From Siminovitchia sp047228825 (GTDB lineage: Bacteria; Bacillota; Bacilli; Bacillales; Bacillaceae_C): a DNA stretch of 64,000 nucleotides. Below are positions 44,228 through 52,629 of the stretch, piece by piece. Positions within the stretch are counted from its first letter, which is position 1, and the number at the start of each line of letters is the position of its first letter. The stretch spans positions 72,141 through 136,140 of the forward strand of contig NZ_JBFEGN010000003.1 of NCBI RefSeq assembly GCF_047228825.1, given 5' to 3'. Under the pieces are notes generated by a model. That model searched no databases and was not told where the DNA came from. It saw nothing but the letters and a program-made list of their open reading frames with translations. A program made the position numbers and the translations under genes.

Positions 44228-44405
44228 ACTTTTGTCTAGTTGCAGACGGCAGGGGCTCGGGGTCGCTTCGGTCAATCCAACGAAGTCAAAGAACGACTTC
44301 GCTGTATTGCCCTCCAGCGCTTGTCGCCCCTAAGCGGCCGTCTTCCACATTTCAGCTCAGTCTGTACGTCGATGGGCAAGGCGCTTGTGCTTTTCTTAAT
44401 CTCCG
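44228..44405. repeat. Dispersed Bacillaceae intergenic repeat element
   Basis: Begins TTTTGTCTAGTTGCAGACGG and contains GGGGTCGCTTCGGTC, GAAGTCAAAGAACGACTTCG, CTCCAGCGCTTGTCG and GATGGGCAAGGCGCTTGTGC. These are hallmarks of a GC-rich structured repeat found many times in Geobacillus/Bacillus genomes between genes. Internal complementarity (CGAAGTC/GACTTCG) suggests a folded RNA or DNA. A short piece of the same opening (TTTGTCTAGCTCCAGC) occurs near 50177. Confidence 0.6.
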
Positions 44406-44428
44406 AAAGGAGTACCATTTGCAGGCTA

Positions 44429-44614
44429 TCATTCCCCCCTGTCCTTCTTGACCAGCATCATGAGTGAAAAGGGAATGAGGCCAAACCAATTAAACAGGAA
44501 GGGGCCTTTTTCTTCTTTTCTCTTTTTTCTTGCATCTTTTCGTTCCGATCTTGGCCGCTCCAAGTGTTTTATGAACGTTTCTGTCATGTATTTTACATAA
44601 TCGTCAGTCGACAT
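44429..44614 (-). CDS. yqzE: YqzE family protein
   Basis: 61 residues: DDYVKYMTETFIKHLE at the N-terminus, a basic middle (RSERKDARKKRKEEK) and a short hydrophobic C-terminal segment. It matches YqzE, which follows comGG in B. subtilis. Function unknown. It overlaps comGG by 11 bp. Confidence 0.8.
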   Translation of the reverse strand: MSTDDYVKYMTETFIKHLERPRSERKDARKKRKEEKGPFLFNWFGLIPFSLMMLVKKDRGE

Positions 44615-44858
44615 AAACGGACCGCCTTTCTTTTTCTAAAAAGTATGGCCATTTTTCTCCATTTTTAGTGTCTCTGCCTTCCTCTTCCGGAAACGGCTCA
44701 TTCAGCAAACGCTCCCCTTCCTGCTTATAAAAATTGCGAATCTCGGTTAAATATCCGTACTGGGACATAAAGATGAACACAGTCTGGCTTGCAATCAACA
44801 AGGCAATCAATACAATCATTAATGTCAATGGAAAAACAGCCCCCCGTTCATTTCCCAT
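44604..44858 (-). CDS. comGG: Competence protein ComGG (short)
   Basis: 84 residues with an N-terminal hydrophobic segment (about 8-30) that resembles a pseudopilin signal lacking the consensus cleavage site, and an acidic C-terminal half. Minor pseudopilin of the DNA-uptake pilus by position. It is clearly shorter than the 124-residue B. subtilis ComGG, so either diverged or trimmed. It starts directly after the comGF stop. Confidence 0.72.
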   Translation of the reverse strand: MGNERGAVFPLTLMIVLIALLIASQTVFIFMSQYGYLTEIRNFYKQEGERLLNEPFPEEEGRDTKNGEKWPYFLEKERRSVYVD

Positions 44859-45314
44859 CTATTCATCCTCCCCTCCAAATGGCAGGTAAAAGGCTGCTTC
44901 TTCTGTCGTACCATCGGCAAACTCCACCATCATATACAGCTTTGGACTTTCCTCCCGAAAGGTTAATCTCGCTACATTTTGCAAAACGATCTCGTGTCCC
45001 ATATCACGAACCTGCCTTCTGACGACCTTTCCGTAACGTTCATATGATATCGGTATGTCGTTATTTTCCAAAAAAATTCGCTGGTTGGATCCCACCCGCC
45101 AAGCATCAGCGCTGTATAATTCACTCCGGAATTGGATAAGGAAAATATTCCATTCATAATCTTTCTCCGTCGAAATGGTTCTCTCCACCGCGGAATAGGA
45201 AAGATACATAAGCGGCATAAAGGACAGGATCAAACAGAAAATGGCCATCGTCATAATCGCTTCCGGCAACGTGAAGCCCGACTCACTGTTCCATACAGGC
45301 CGTTTTACCTTCAT
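44859..45314 (-). CDS. comGF: Competence minor pseudopilin ComGF
   Basis: 151 residues. N-terminal SGFTLPEAIMTMAIF is a pseudopilin-type motif (Gly before Phe-Thr-Leu-x-Glu), followed by a membrane helix and a beta-rich domain with FRSELYSADAW. It overlaps comGE by 32 bp with only a weak ribosome site, implying coupling. Confidence 0.87.
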   Translation of the reverse strand: MKVKRPVWNSESGFTLPEAIMTMAIFCLILSFMPLMYLSYSAVERTISTEKDYEWNIFLIQFRSELYSADAWRVGSNQRIFLENNDIPISYERYGKVVRRQVRDMGHEIVLQNVARLTFREESPKLYMMVEFADGTTEEAAFYLPFGGEDE

Positions 45315-45591
45315 AGCTTACGCACGCCTTCTTTTTTCCCCGAAGATCTTGGAAAGTAAATTCATATTCGATATTCCTGCTGATCATCCGTCTATCCCTC
45401 CAATCATTCAACCGAACTGACTCCTCCACTTGTTCATACAGCAACCGATAGGCTGCCAATTCTTTTTTCCCTTCATTCAATGCATCGAGCATGCGAAACA
45501 ATAATGGAAAAAGCATGGAAGCGACAAGGAGCAAAAGACTGAAAGAGATGATTCCGTCAAGTAAAGTAAAACCCTTCTCATTTTTTAACAA
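45283..45591 (-). CDS. comGE: Competence minor pseudopilin ComGE
   Basis: 102 residues with KNEKGFTLLDGIISFSLLL (class III signal with Asp in the usual Glu position) and a helical remainder. By position and motif it is a minor pseudopilin of the competence pilus. Overlaps comGD by 14 bp. Confidence 0.85.
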   Translation of the reverse strand: MLKNEKGFTLLDGIISFSLLLLVASMLFPLLFRMLDALNEGKKELAAYRLLYEQVEESVRLNDWRDRRMISRNIEYEFTFQDLRGKKKACVSYEGKTACMEQ

Positions 45592-46021
45592 TAAACCTCC
45601 CCCTCCCTATATAAATGGTCAGTTGTATGGTACTGTCATCCACCTGAAAATGGACTGTTCCAAAATGTGAAATCGTCCCTTCGGGTGTTATATGGAAACG
45701 GGTTAAGTTGCCGTCTGTCATCTTGATGGAGGGCGGAAGCTCCCTTTTTATAATGGTGTGGCCGCCGGATGCCGCCTCATATTCGTTTTGCTCCTTTAAA
45801 AATCGAAAAACAATCGTTTCCTTCCTATTGATGGCATACGAATGGGCATGATATAAATCGGATTCCAATTGGGTAATGAACATTTGTTTCTGTACCCATT
45901 CCGTTACCGGTTTAACGCCTGCCATTCCAATGGCAAGCATAACCGAAATGACGGCTAATACGATGAGCATTTCGAGCAAAGTAAAGCCTTTAAAAGAGCG
46001 AACATATTGGAGAACCCGCAT
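45578..46021 (-). CDS. comGD: Competence pseudopilin ComGD
   Basis: 147 residues with prepilin signal FKGFTLLEMLIVLAVISV, cleaved by ComC after Gly, and a GspH-like beta domain (DLYHAHSYAINRKETIVFRF). Required for DNA binding at the cell surface. Starts one base after comGC ends. Confidence 0.92.
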   Translation of the reverse strand: MRVLQYVRSFKGFTLLEMLIVLAVISVMLAIGMAGVKPVTEWVQKQMFITQLESDLYHAHSYAINRKETIVFRFLKEQNEYEAASGGHTIIKRELPPSIKMTDGNLTRFHITPEGTISHFGTVHFQVDDSTIQLTIYIGRGRFIVKK

Positions 46022-46022
46022 G

Positions 46023-46343
46023 TCAATTGGACGATACCTTCACCTCCCCGTCATTTTCTATTATTAACGTTTTGCCGTTCGGGCAAGTGTTGTCTTTTTT
46101 CTTTACGTAACCCTCGCTTTCCAGCTTGGCAAAAGTAGGAATTTCATGATGCTTCATCCGATAGGCCTCCACCTGCCCCTGCACCATTTGCCTGAGGGCA
46201 TCACATCCTTTGTCATTAATGTTGGAGCTATGTTTGGCTGCATTCGGAAGCGCGACAAGAATTAACACCGTAATGACCAAAAGAACAACCATCATTTCTA
46301 TTAACGTAAAGCCTTTCTCATTTTTCTTTAAATAGTTCAACAC
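46023..46343 (-). CDS. comGC: Competence major pseudopilin ComGC
   Basis: 107 residues. KNEKGFTLIEMMVVLLVI is a textbook prepilin signal; a cysteine pair (Cys in DKGCDALRQM and in DNTCPNGKT) forms the stabilising disulfide of ComGC. Main subunit of the transformation pilus. A GTG at 46343 follows AAGGAG at ten bases; the adjacent TTG is an alternative. A longer frame from 46415 lies within comGB. Confidence 0.93.
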   Translation of the reverse strand: MLNYLKKNEKGFTLIEMMVVLLVITVLILVALPNAAKHSSNINDKGCDALRQMVQGQVEAYRMKHHEIPTFAKLESEGYVKKKDNTCPNGKTLIIENDGEVKVSSN

Positions 46344-46359
46344 TGCAATCTCTCTCCTT

Positions 46360-47391
46360 CTAAATGGAATCGATGATTTGAAACATCGGCAAAAAGATCG
46401 ATAAGTAAATGGCAATCACGATCAGCCCAATCAGCAAGAAAATGACAGGCTGCAAAAAGGTGAAGACTCTCATCGTTTTTTCTTCCAGTTTAAGCAAACA
46501 AAACTCGCTGTAAAAAAGGAGCTCGCTGTCCAGTTTACCGTTCTTCTCGCCGTGGGCAACAATCTCAATCATTTCCTCTTCCAAAAATCCCAGGTGGATG
46601 AGGGCTTCCGAAAAGGAATAACCCGTTTTCAGCATGCTTCTGATCTCTGCGGCAGACTCTTTTAATAAAGGGTGGAAGGGCTGAGTCAACATGATTTCAA
46701 TGATTTCATTGATAGAAAAGCCGCTTTTTAATAAAAAGCTCCATTCTCTGGAAATAAAGATGGTTTGGTACAGTTTGTAGTAGGAGTGGATAAACGGAGT
46801 ACCTGAAAAAAACAAGGCCCTGTCCAGCGCAGACTTACTGTGGAGTATGCGGGAAGTTACGAGAAACACACAACCTGCCATCAGGAAAGCAAACGTAACA
46901 TAGTAGGGAAAAGTTTGCATAATATGAAGAAACCATTTTAATGCCAAATTGGGCTTATAATCCATCGAATCATAAAACAATTGGAAACGGGGCAACAGGA
47001 GATGATGAAGGAGGAAACCCACGAGAAGCAAAATGAGCAATAAAATGAATGGATACTGCAGCAGCCGGAACAACTTTTTTCGCTGCTCATCTTTCCTGAG
47101 CAAATAGTTTCCGGATTCTTTCATGGCTGTTGTGATAAAACCATGCTTTTCCGCAAAAAATAGCTGTGAGCATGCCTGCCTGTCAAACCCCAGTTGATGA
47201 AATACACGGTGAATGGGCTCCCCGCTTTGCAGCCCATCTATCATCTTTTGAAATGTTGACAAATGCCTGTCATGCATACGGCCGAGAAAATCAAGCGACT
47301 CGGCAAGTGTAAACCCTTTATCCGTCATTTCTGCGATACGGGTCAAAAACACCCCCTGTTCTTTAAGGGTCAACTTCTCCCTTCTCTTCAA
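46360..47391 (-). CDS. comGB: Competence type II secretion-like membrane protein ComGB
   Basis: About 343 residues of the GspF/PilC family: duplicated GspF domains with membrane helices near 110-135, 160-185 and 315-340, and motifs ARIAEMTDKGFTLAESLDFL-like (in part) and GEKNGKLDSELLFYSEF. Platform protein for pilus assembly powered by ComGA. The start is uncertain: TTG at 47391 gives MKRREKLTLKEQ like B. subtilis; TTG at 47373 is closer to GGGAG. Either way it overlaps the end of comGA. Confidence 0.9.
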   Translation of the reverse strand: MKRREKLTLKEQGVFLTRIAEMTDKGFTLAESLDFLGRMHDRHLSTFQKMIDGLQSGEPIHRVFHQLGFDRQACSQLFFAEKHGFITTAMKESGNYLLRKDEQRKKLFRLLQYPFILLLILLLVGFLLHHLLLPRFQLFYDSMDYKPNLALKWFLHIMQTFPYYVTFAFLMAGCVFLVTSRILHSKSALDRALFFSGTPFIHSYYKLYQTIFISREWSFLLKSGFSINEIIEIMLTQPFHPLLKESAAEIRSMLKTGYSFSEALIHLGFLEEEMIEIVAHGEKNGKLDSELLFYSEFCLLKLEEKTMRVFTFLQPVIFLLIGLIVIAIYLSIFLPMFQIIDSI

Positions 47392-48445
47392 CGATCCAGC
47401 GATTATATTCCTCTTGAGAAATGTAGCCAAGTGCAATCCCCTTTCTAATCATGCTTTCCAATGTTTTGGCCCGGCTCACCCTCTCCCCTTTTTGTGCGGT
47501 CTGGATAATTTGCCGAAGCAGTTGGCCACGCACTAAATCAAATACAACAGCCCTTTTCGGGAATCCGTCCCGCCTGCAAAATTCGGAGCAAACACCCCTG
47601 CAAAACGGGCATGACAAGGAAACAAGCCTCTGGGCCGTCACGCCGATAACCGTTTGGTCAATTTCCAGCGGCTTCACTCCGAATTCCAGCAGACGGTAAA
47701 CTGCTCCCTCTGCATTTCTTGTATGCATGCTCGTCAGGACAAGATGGCCTGTCATGGCAGCACGAATGGCAATCCTGGCCGTTTCGGCATCCCGAATCTC
47801 ACCGATAAAGATCATATCGGGATCATGGCGCAAAATCGCCTTCAGCCCTGTATGGTAAGTAATGCCCGCTTTTTCATTTATCTGTACCTGCAGGAATGAA
47901 TCGTTCTGTTTTTCTACGGGATCTTCCAAAGTAATCATATTTCTCGCCACTTTTTTGAAACTGTATTCCGCCAATGCATAAATGGTCGTGGTTTTTCCAC
48001 TGCCTGTCGGACCGGTAAAAATGATCATTCCGTGTGATAAAGACATCATTGAATAAAGCTGCTGAACGCTCTTTGGAAAAAGGGATATTTTGTCCAGTGA
48101 AAATGATTGTTGTTGGGGGATAATCCGAATAACCAAACTTTCCTTGGAAAGGGCGGTTGGGAGAGTGGAAATTCGCAGCGAGATCTGCTTTCCGTTACTG
48201 TGGGTCTGCCATGCACCGCTTTGCGGTTTTCGCTTTTCACTTATATCCATGGAGGCCATGAATTTCAAGTGGGAAATGAGCCGTTCTCCGGCTGTGGAGG
48301 AAATCGGTTTACGCGGGATCAGATGGCCATGGAGGCGAAATTTGACCAAGTAATCTTTCCTCCGGGGAATAATGTGCACATCTGTCACGCCCAGCCTGGC
48401 CGCCTGTGAAATGAGCTCGTCGGCTGTACGTTTTACGGTCATCAA
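47363..48445 (-). CDS. comGA: Competence assembly ATPase ComGA
   Basis: 360-residue GspE/PilB-type ATPase driving the competence pilus. Walker A GPTGSGKTTTIYAL, Asp box LEDPVE, Walker B ILRHDPDMIFIGEIRDAETA and His box LTSMHTRNA are all present. The zinc-binding Cys pairs of the family remain (LSCPFCRGVCSEFC). Start TTG at 48445 or ATG at 48442, behind GGTGGTG. First gene of comGA-GG-yqzE. Confidence 0.95.
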   Translation of the reverse strand: MMTVKRTADELISQAARLGVTDVHIIPRRKDYLVKFRLHGHLIPRKPISSTAGERLISHLKFMASMDISEKRKPQSGAWQTHSNGKQISLRISTLPTALSKESLVIRIIPQQQSFSLDKISLFPKSVQQLYSMMSLSHGMIIFTGPTGSGKTTTIYALAEYSFKKVARNMITLEDPVEKQNDSFLQVQINEKAGITYHTGLKAILRHDPDMIFIGEIRDAETARIAIRAAMTGHLVLTSMHTRNAEGAVYRLLEFGVKPLEIDQTVIGVTAQRLVSLSCPFCRGVCSEFCRRDGFPKRAVVFDLVRGQLLRQIIQTAQKGERVSRAKTLESMIRKGIALGYISQEEYNRWIVEEKGEVDP

Positions 48446-48675
48446 TCATAAAACACCACCTTTACTATGTTTAATACATTTATTCGACATAAACCCCCAT
48501 TCTCCTTCTAATAAAAAAAAAATTTTTCAAACCCCGAAAAACGGGTATACTAATCTCGCAGATGCGTTTATCACGCATTAGACACAATCAGGGCTTCGAA
48601 TATATTTACTTTTGGATTCTTTTTCATTTATAATAAGGAATTGATGGACTACATGCTGCAAAGGAGGGATTCTTT

Positions 48676-48921
48676 ATGGATCGCATGTACAGAGTATTGG
48701 GTTTTTGGACTGGAATTTTTACAATTATGTTTTATCTTGGTGGAATGGATAAAACCGCATTACTCTTTCTTGGCCAGACAGGATTCTTTGTATTGCTTGG
48801 CTATTTGAACCTGACGGAACGGATGTATATGTATGTGTTCGGCGCATACTTGACAGTATTTTTCGCTGGTTTTACATACTACACCCTATTTCTCATGCCC
48901 CCCGGCGGAGGGTTGAATTAA
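48676..48921 (+). CDS. yqgY: DUF2626 membrane protein YqgY
   Basis: 81 residues with three hydrophobic helices covering almost the whole chain and a short PPGGG C-terminus. Matches DUF2626/YqgY by sequence pattern and position opposite comGA. Function unknown. ATG at 48676 with AAAGGAGGG; a TATAAT at 48629 is a likely -10 with a weak -35. Confidence 0.82.
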   Translation: MDRMYRVLGFWTGIFTIMFYLGGMDKTALLFLGQTGFFVLLGYLNLTERMYMYVFGAYLTVFFAGFTYYTLFLMPPGGGLN

Positions 48922-48924
48922 TCT

Positions 48925-48962
48925 GAAAGAAAAGCTTCCAAAAATGGGAAGCTTTCTTTTTT
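48925..48962. terminator. Bidirectional terminator between yqgY and yqgX
   Basis: GAAAGAAAAGCTTCC-AAAAATG-GGAAGCTTTCTTTTTTG, between convergent genes; long T tract for yqgY, A-rich side serves yqgX. Confidence 0.88.
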
Positions 48963-48966
48963 GTCT

Positions 48967-49593
48967 CTAAACAAGAAATGGATTGCTTGTTTTTTCCGTC
49001 CCGATTGTGGTCGATAAGCCGTGGCCGGGAAAAACAACCGTATCATCGGGCAAAGTGAACAGCTTTTGATGAATGCTTTCGATTAATGTGGCATGGTCTC
49101 CGCCCGGCAAATCCGTTCTCCCGATTCCGCTGGAAAAAAGAGCGTCTCCGGAAAAAACAGCGTTCATTTCCCTTATGTAATAAGAGAGGCTTCCGGGGGA
49201 ATGGCCCGGGGTTTCCAACAGCTCCAACGTAAATGGGCCGATTTCCACCTTCTCCTCTTTTGTAAAAAGATGGTCTGCGGGATTTCCGGAAATCGGTTCC
49301 ATTGGATAGTGGGCAGATCCGTTGAATGAAGGATCCAATAACCAATCCTTCTCCAATTCATGAATGTAAACTGGAATGTTCCAATGGTCCCTTACGTCTT
49401 CCACGGCGCCAATATGATCAAAATGAGCATGTGTCAAAAGAATGGCAATGGGGTTAAGCCCTTCTTGTTCAATGAAGTCAAGGAGACGCTTCCCCTCAAA
49501 TCCCGGATCAAAAATAATGCACTTTTTTTCTTCATTAAAAAGGAAATAACAATTTGCCTGCAGCGGTCCCACGGGTATTTGCTTCAAATTCAT
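48967..49593 (-). CDS. yqgX: MBL-fold metallohydrolase YqgX
   Basis: 208 residues of the glyoxalase II-like MBL superfamily. Metal ligands: THAHFDHIG (HxHxDH), LETPGHSPGS, FSGDALF and the final PGHG. A thiolester hydrolase activity is likely; the physiological substrate (S-lactoyl or persulfide conjugates) is not known. ATG at 49593 after AAAGGAG. Confidence 0.9.
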   Translation of the reverse strand: MNLKQIPVGPLQANCYFLFNEEKKCIIFDPGFEGKRLLDFIEQEGLNPIAILLTHAHFDHIGAVEDVRDHWNIPVYIHELEKDWLLDPSFNGSAHYPMEPISGNPADHLFTKEEKVEIGPFTLELLETPGHSPGSLSYYIREMNAVFSGDALFSSGIGRTDLPGGDHATLIESIHQKLFTLPDDTVVFPGHGLSTTIGTEKTSNPFLV

Positions 49594-49816
49594 TTGCAAG
49601 CTCCTTTCCATATTCTCTTTTCAAGTTTACCATGAAAAGGAGGAAAAAATAAAAGGTTAACGTTTAGTTGGATCAGGTGCGGGCATGATACTTAATGAGT
49701 CAAGGAAGTGTCACTTTTGAAACTCGACAAGCGCTTGAAAAAGCTTTAAAATATAAAGAGTGGTGGCCTCATACATAGACTTTTCCTTATCATCATCAGA
49801 AGGGAGTTCTGAATAA

Positions 49817-49984
49817 ATGGGTACAGTAATCATTTTCAGCCTGGTTGCGATTCTTGCCGTGTTTGGCTTGATCAGCTCTTTAAAAAACAGAAACGTACTA
49901 GGGTTTATTTTCGCACTGGGAACGGCCGGAGTGTTCGGATTCTTTTCCATCATGACCATTATCAAATCAGGTTTTCCGTCATGA
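49817..49984 (+). CDS. yqgW: DUF2759 small membrane protein YqgW
   Basis: 55 residues, two hydrophobic helices (about 2-19 and 28-47) separated by LKNRN. AAGGGAG precedes the ATG at 49817. Matches YqgW/DUF2759 in length and position beside yqgX. Followed by a strong terminator, which supports a real transcript. Function unknown. Confidence 0.8.
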   Translation: MGTVIIFSLVAILAVFGLISSLKNRNVLGFIFALGTAGVFGFFSIMTIIKSGFPS

Positions 49985-50030
49985 AAACCCGATGCCTGCC
50001 AATAGGGGGGCATCGGGTTTTCTTTTTTTC
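49984..50030 (+). terminator. Terminator of yqgW
   Basis: AAAACCCGATGCC and GGCATCGGGTTTT flank a short loop and are followed by CTTTTTTT. Confidence 0.92.
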
Positions 50031-50107
50031 GTATTTTGAACAATAATGATAAGAAACACGAGCCGGACATTCAAATCCGCGCTTGAACGGGCAAAAAGAG
50101 GGAACCC

Positions 50108-50138
50108 AAAAAACCGCAGTGATCACTGCGGTTTTTTT
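50108..50138. terminator. Perfect palindromic terminator downstream of ltaS
   Basis: AAAAAACCGCAGTGATCACTGCGGTTTTTTT is a perfect palindrome with T and A tracts on both sides, so it can stop transcription in both directions. Confidence 0.88.
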
Positions 50139-50217
50139 ACAAGTAAAGAAGGTATAACTTGCTAAAAAGCTTTTCTTTGTCTAGCTCCAGCTTTGTAAGA
50201 AGGATAGCGGCTTTTTC

Positions 50218-52113
50218 TTATTTCTTATCCATCAAATCGCTCCGATACTCTGCTGATTCATAAAATCTGAGCAAATCCCCGTATATGATCTTATCCGAAT
50301 AACTGAGCTCCGTACGGGCTTTCTCTTTGTATGGATCACAGAAAGATCCATCAACAGGCTGCTCCGTTTCTTTCGAATAACATGTATTATCCGTATAAAC
50401 ATAATCTTTTGTGACAAACCGTCCGTCACGGAAAACGGCAAAATCATGGTGATCTTTGGAAAACAGATCTTCACCGAATTGAATGCTATTTTTCGTATCG
50501 ACTCCAAGTAAATGAAGGACCGTTGGCTTCAAGTCGATTTGGCCGCCCACTTTGGGGATCGTTTTTCCTTTTCCATGATCCGTCACGCCCGGTATATGAA
50601 TGATCAACGGAACGCGTTGCAATTGCGCACTGACAAATGGCGTTACTTCTTTGCCAAGGTATTGGCCCATCGCCTCATTATGATTTTCTGAAATGCCGTA
50701 ATGGTCGCCATACATGACGATAATGGAATTTTCATACAGGCCTTCATCTTTTAATTTTTGAATGAAGTGTTTAACCGCCTCGTCGGTATACCGGACTGTT
50801 TGGAAATAACGGTTTAACGTTCCGCTTTTCGAATCATACTCGGGAATAAATTTGTCTTCTTCATCAAGCCTGAAAGGATGATGGTTCGTTAATGTGATCA
50901 TTTTCGTATAGAACGGTTTTGGCATTTCTTTCATCAAGTCAACAGACTGCTCGAAAAATGGAATATCTTTCATTCCCCACCCTACAGAAATGTCCGGTGT
51001 GATGTTATAATCCGTTGCCGAATAAAAATGATCGTAACCAATTGCTTTATACATGATGTCCCGGTTCCAAAAGCTTTTGTTATTCGCATGCATGGTTGAT
51101 GTGTAATAACCTTTATTACCTAAATTTTCGGCCATGGAATCATATTCATTTCCGGAATGCGTGAAAAATACGGCTCCGCGATTCAACGGATAAAGCGAGT
51201 TTTCAAGCAAAAACTCCGAATCGGAAGTTTTCCCCTGCCCCGTTTGATGATAAAAATTGTCAAAGTAATAGCTGTCCTTAATAAAGCTGTTTAAAAACGG
51301 CGTAATTTCTTCCCCGTATACATCGTTGTTAATCACAAACGATTGCACAGACTCCAAAGAAACCACAATTAAATTGCGGTCCTTGGCAATGCCGAACATG
51401 TCTTTGTCCGGTTTGACGTAATTGGCACGGACATAGTTGTCGATGTCAACAAGTTCACTGCCGTCTGCCATCGCCCTTTGTGCCGATGATTTGGATTGAA
51501 GAAATATGTCATATAAATGATAATTGTATGTTCCGAGGTTTTTAACAAGCATTTCCCTGTCAAACGTTCTCGTTAAAAGCTGCGGCCGCTCCGTTTCCGC
51601 CAGACCGATATTTAAAAATAGCAGCGCGAAGGCAACAAGAAAATATGCACGGCGGTTCATTTTCTTAACCGGCACGAATTCTTTCACCTTGCGTTTATAT
51701 TTCATTAACGCGCCCAAAACAAAGACATCCATAAAGTAAATGATGTCATACCAATGAATTTCGGTAAGTGCGCTGTCCCCCAGGTCGGCAAAGTTGCTCG
51801 TCTGGAACAAAACAGGCAACGTGATGAAATCTGTGAAAAATCTGTAAAATGCAATATTGGCATATAAAATAAATCCCAGGATGATGCTTGTGGCCATTAC
51901 ATACCGGTTTCTATTTTTCTCCTTATTAAAAAAGAATGCAATACCAAAAGCAAACAGCAAAAAGCTTAAAGGATTGATGAATAAAATAAGCTCCTGCATC
52001 AAGTTCTCGATTTTAATGTTAAAACTTGTTTTGTAAACGATGTATGTTTTTAGCCAGAGCATTATGGCCGCTGCTGCCGGAATGGAGAGCTTTTCAAATT
52101 TAAGCCTGCTCAT
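50218..52113 (-). CDS. ltaS: Lipoteichoic acid synthase family protein (LtaS/YqgS)
   Basis: Builds polyglycerolphosphate chains from phosphatidylglycerol outside the membrane. About 631 residues: five N-terminal membrane helices (first ~190), then an extracellular sulfatase-fold domain with Mn ligand/nucleophile region VSLESVQSFVI, nucleophile Thr in HQTGQGKTSDSEF, and metal sites TLTNHHPF and MYGDHYGIS. The position corresponds to B. subtilis YqgS, one of several paralogues. Three ATGs in a row follow AGGAGG; the third (52113) has the best spacing. Confidence 0.92.
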   Translation of the reverse strand: MSRLKFEKLSIPAAAAIMLWLKTYIVYKTSFNIKIENLMQELILFINPLSFLLFAFGIAFFFNKEKNRNRYVMATSIILGFILYANIAFYRFFTDFITLPVLFQTSNFADLGDSALTEIHWYDIIYFMDVFVLGALMKYKRKVKEFVPVKKMNRRAYFLVAFALLFLNIGLAETERPQLLTRTFDREMLVKNLGTYNYHLYDIFLQSKSSAQRAMADGSELVDIDNYVRANYVKPDKDMFGIAKDRNLIVVSLESVQSFVINNDVYGEEITPFLNSFIKDSYYFDNFYHQTGQGKTSDSEFLLENSLYPLNRGAVFFTHSGNEYDSMAENLGNKGYYTSTMHANNKSFWNRDIMYKAIGYDHFYSATDYNITPDISVGWGMKDIPFFEQSVDLMKEMPKPFYTKMITLTNHHPFRLDEEDKFIPEYDSKSGTLNRYFQTVRYTDEAVKHFIQKLKDEGLYENSIIVMYGDHYGISENHNEAMGQYLGKEVTPFVSAQLQRVPLIIHIPGVTDHGKGKTIPKVGGQIDLKPTVLHLLGVDTKNSIQFGEDLFSKDHHDFAVFRDGRFVTKDYVYTDNTCYSKETEQPVDGSFCDPYKEKARTELSYSDKIIYGDLLRFYESAEYRSDLMDKK

Positions 52114-52419
52114 CATCATGACCTCCTGTTTGCTTCTCAAGCAGATCCACCTGTGTTTCCATTTTATTGCAAATTGAAAAAGAAACTACGGTTTATCATA
52201 ATATGATTCTTTTAAAAAATCAACTTTGGACTTTCCGGGAAAGAGGCCTGCCCATTTAGCCAACGTATGCTCTTTGCCTTATTATTAGACGTTTTGAAGC
52301 ATAAAAAGTTGCATTTTTTACACGAAAATACGAAAAATCCAACTTTCCTCCCGTGAACAAATAACTGTTTTGGCATAAATGAACGAGGTTTGAAACCCCC
52401 TTTTTCCCAATTGAATCTT

Positions 52420-52620
52420 TTAATGGCCGCTTTTATATTTATTCAGCTCGCTTTTTATTATGATCATCGCTTCCCGAAAATCTTGCGGTGTAATGAGTCC
52501 GGCCGCGTATATCTCCCTGACCTCTTCTTCCATCAACTGCAATTCGGCTTCTCTATCACCCAAATAAACAAAAATACCAAACCTCTTTAACAATTGCTGT
52601 ACATCTAAAGCAGATTTCAC
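52420..52620 (-). CDS. yqgQ: YqgQ family protein (DUF910)
   Basis: 66 residues, helical, with LLKRFGIFVYLGDREAELQLM, a pattern typical of YqgQ, a small three-helix protein proposed to bind nucleic acid. GTG start at 52620 after GGTGG, ten bases downstream of gluP. In B. subtilis the glucokinase gene glcK follows; it is missing here. Confidence 0.85.
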   Translation of the reverse strand: MKSALDVQQLLKRFGIFVYLGDREAELQLMEEEVREIYAAGLITPQDFREAMIIIKSELNKYKSGH

Positions 52621-52629
52621 TCAAACCAC

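Noticed and set aside
48519..48533. AAAA-N5-TTTT pattern before comGA resembling a ComK box
   Set aside because: It lies within a plain A/T run, and the second, correctly spaced AT-box is not evident. A ComK site is expected here but I cannot point to it with confidence.
49711..50070. 119-codon minus-strand frame opposite yqgW
   Set aside because: It is antisense to yqgW and its strong terminator; the composition follows from the real gene on the plus strand.
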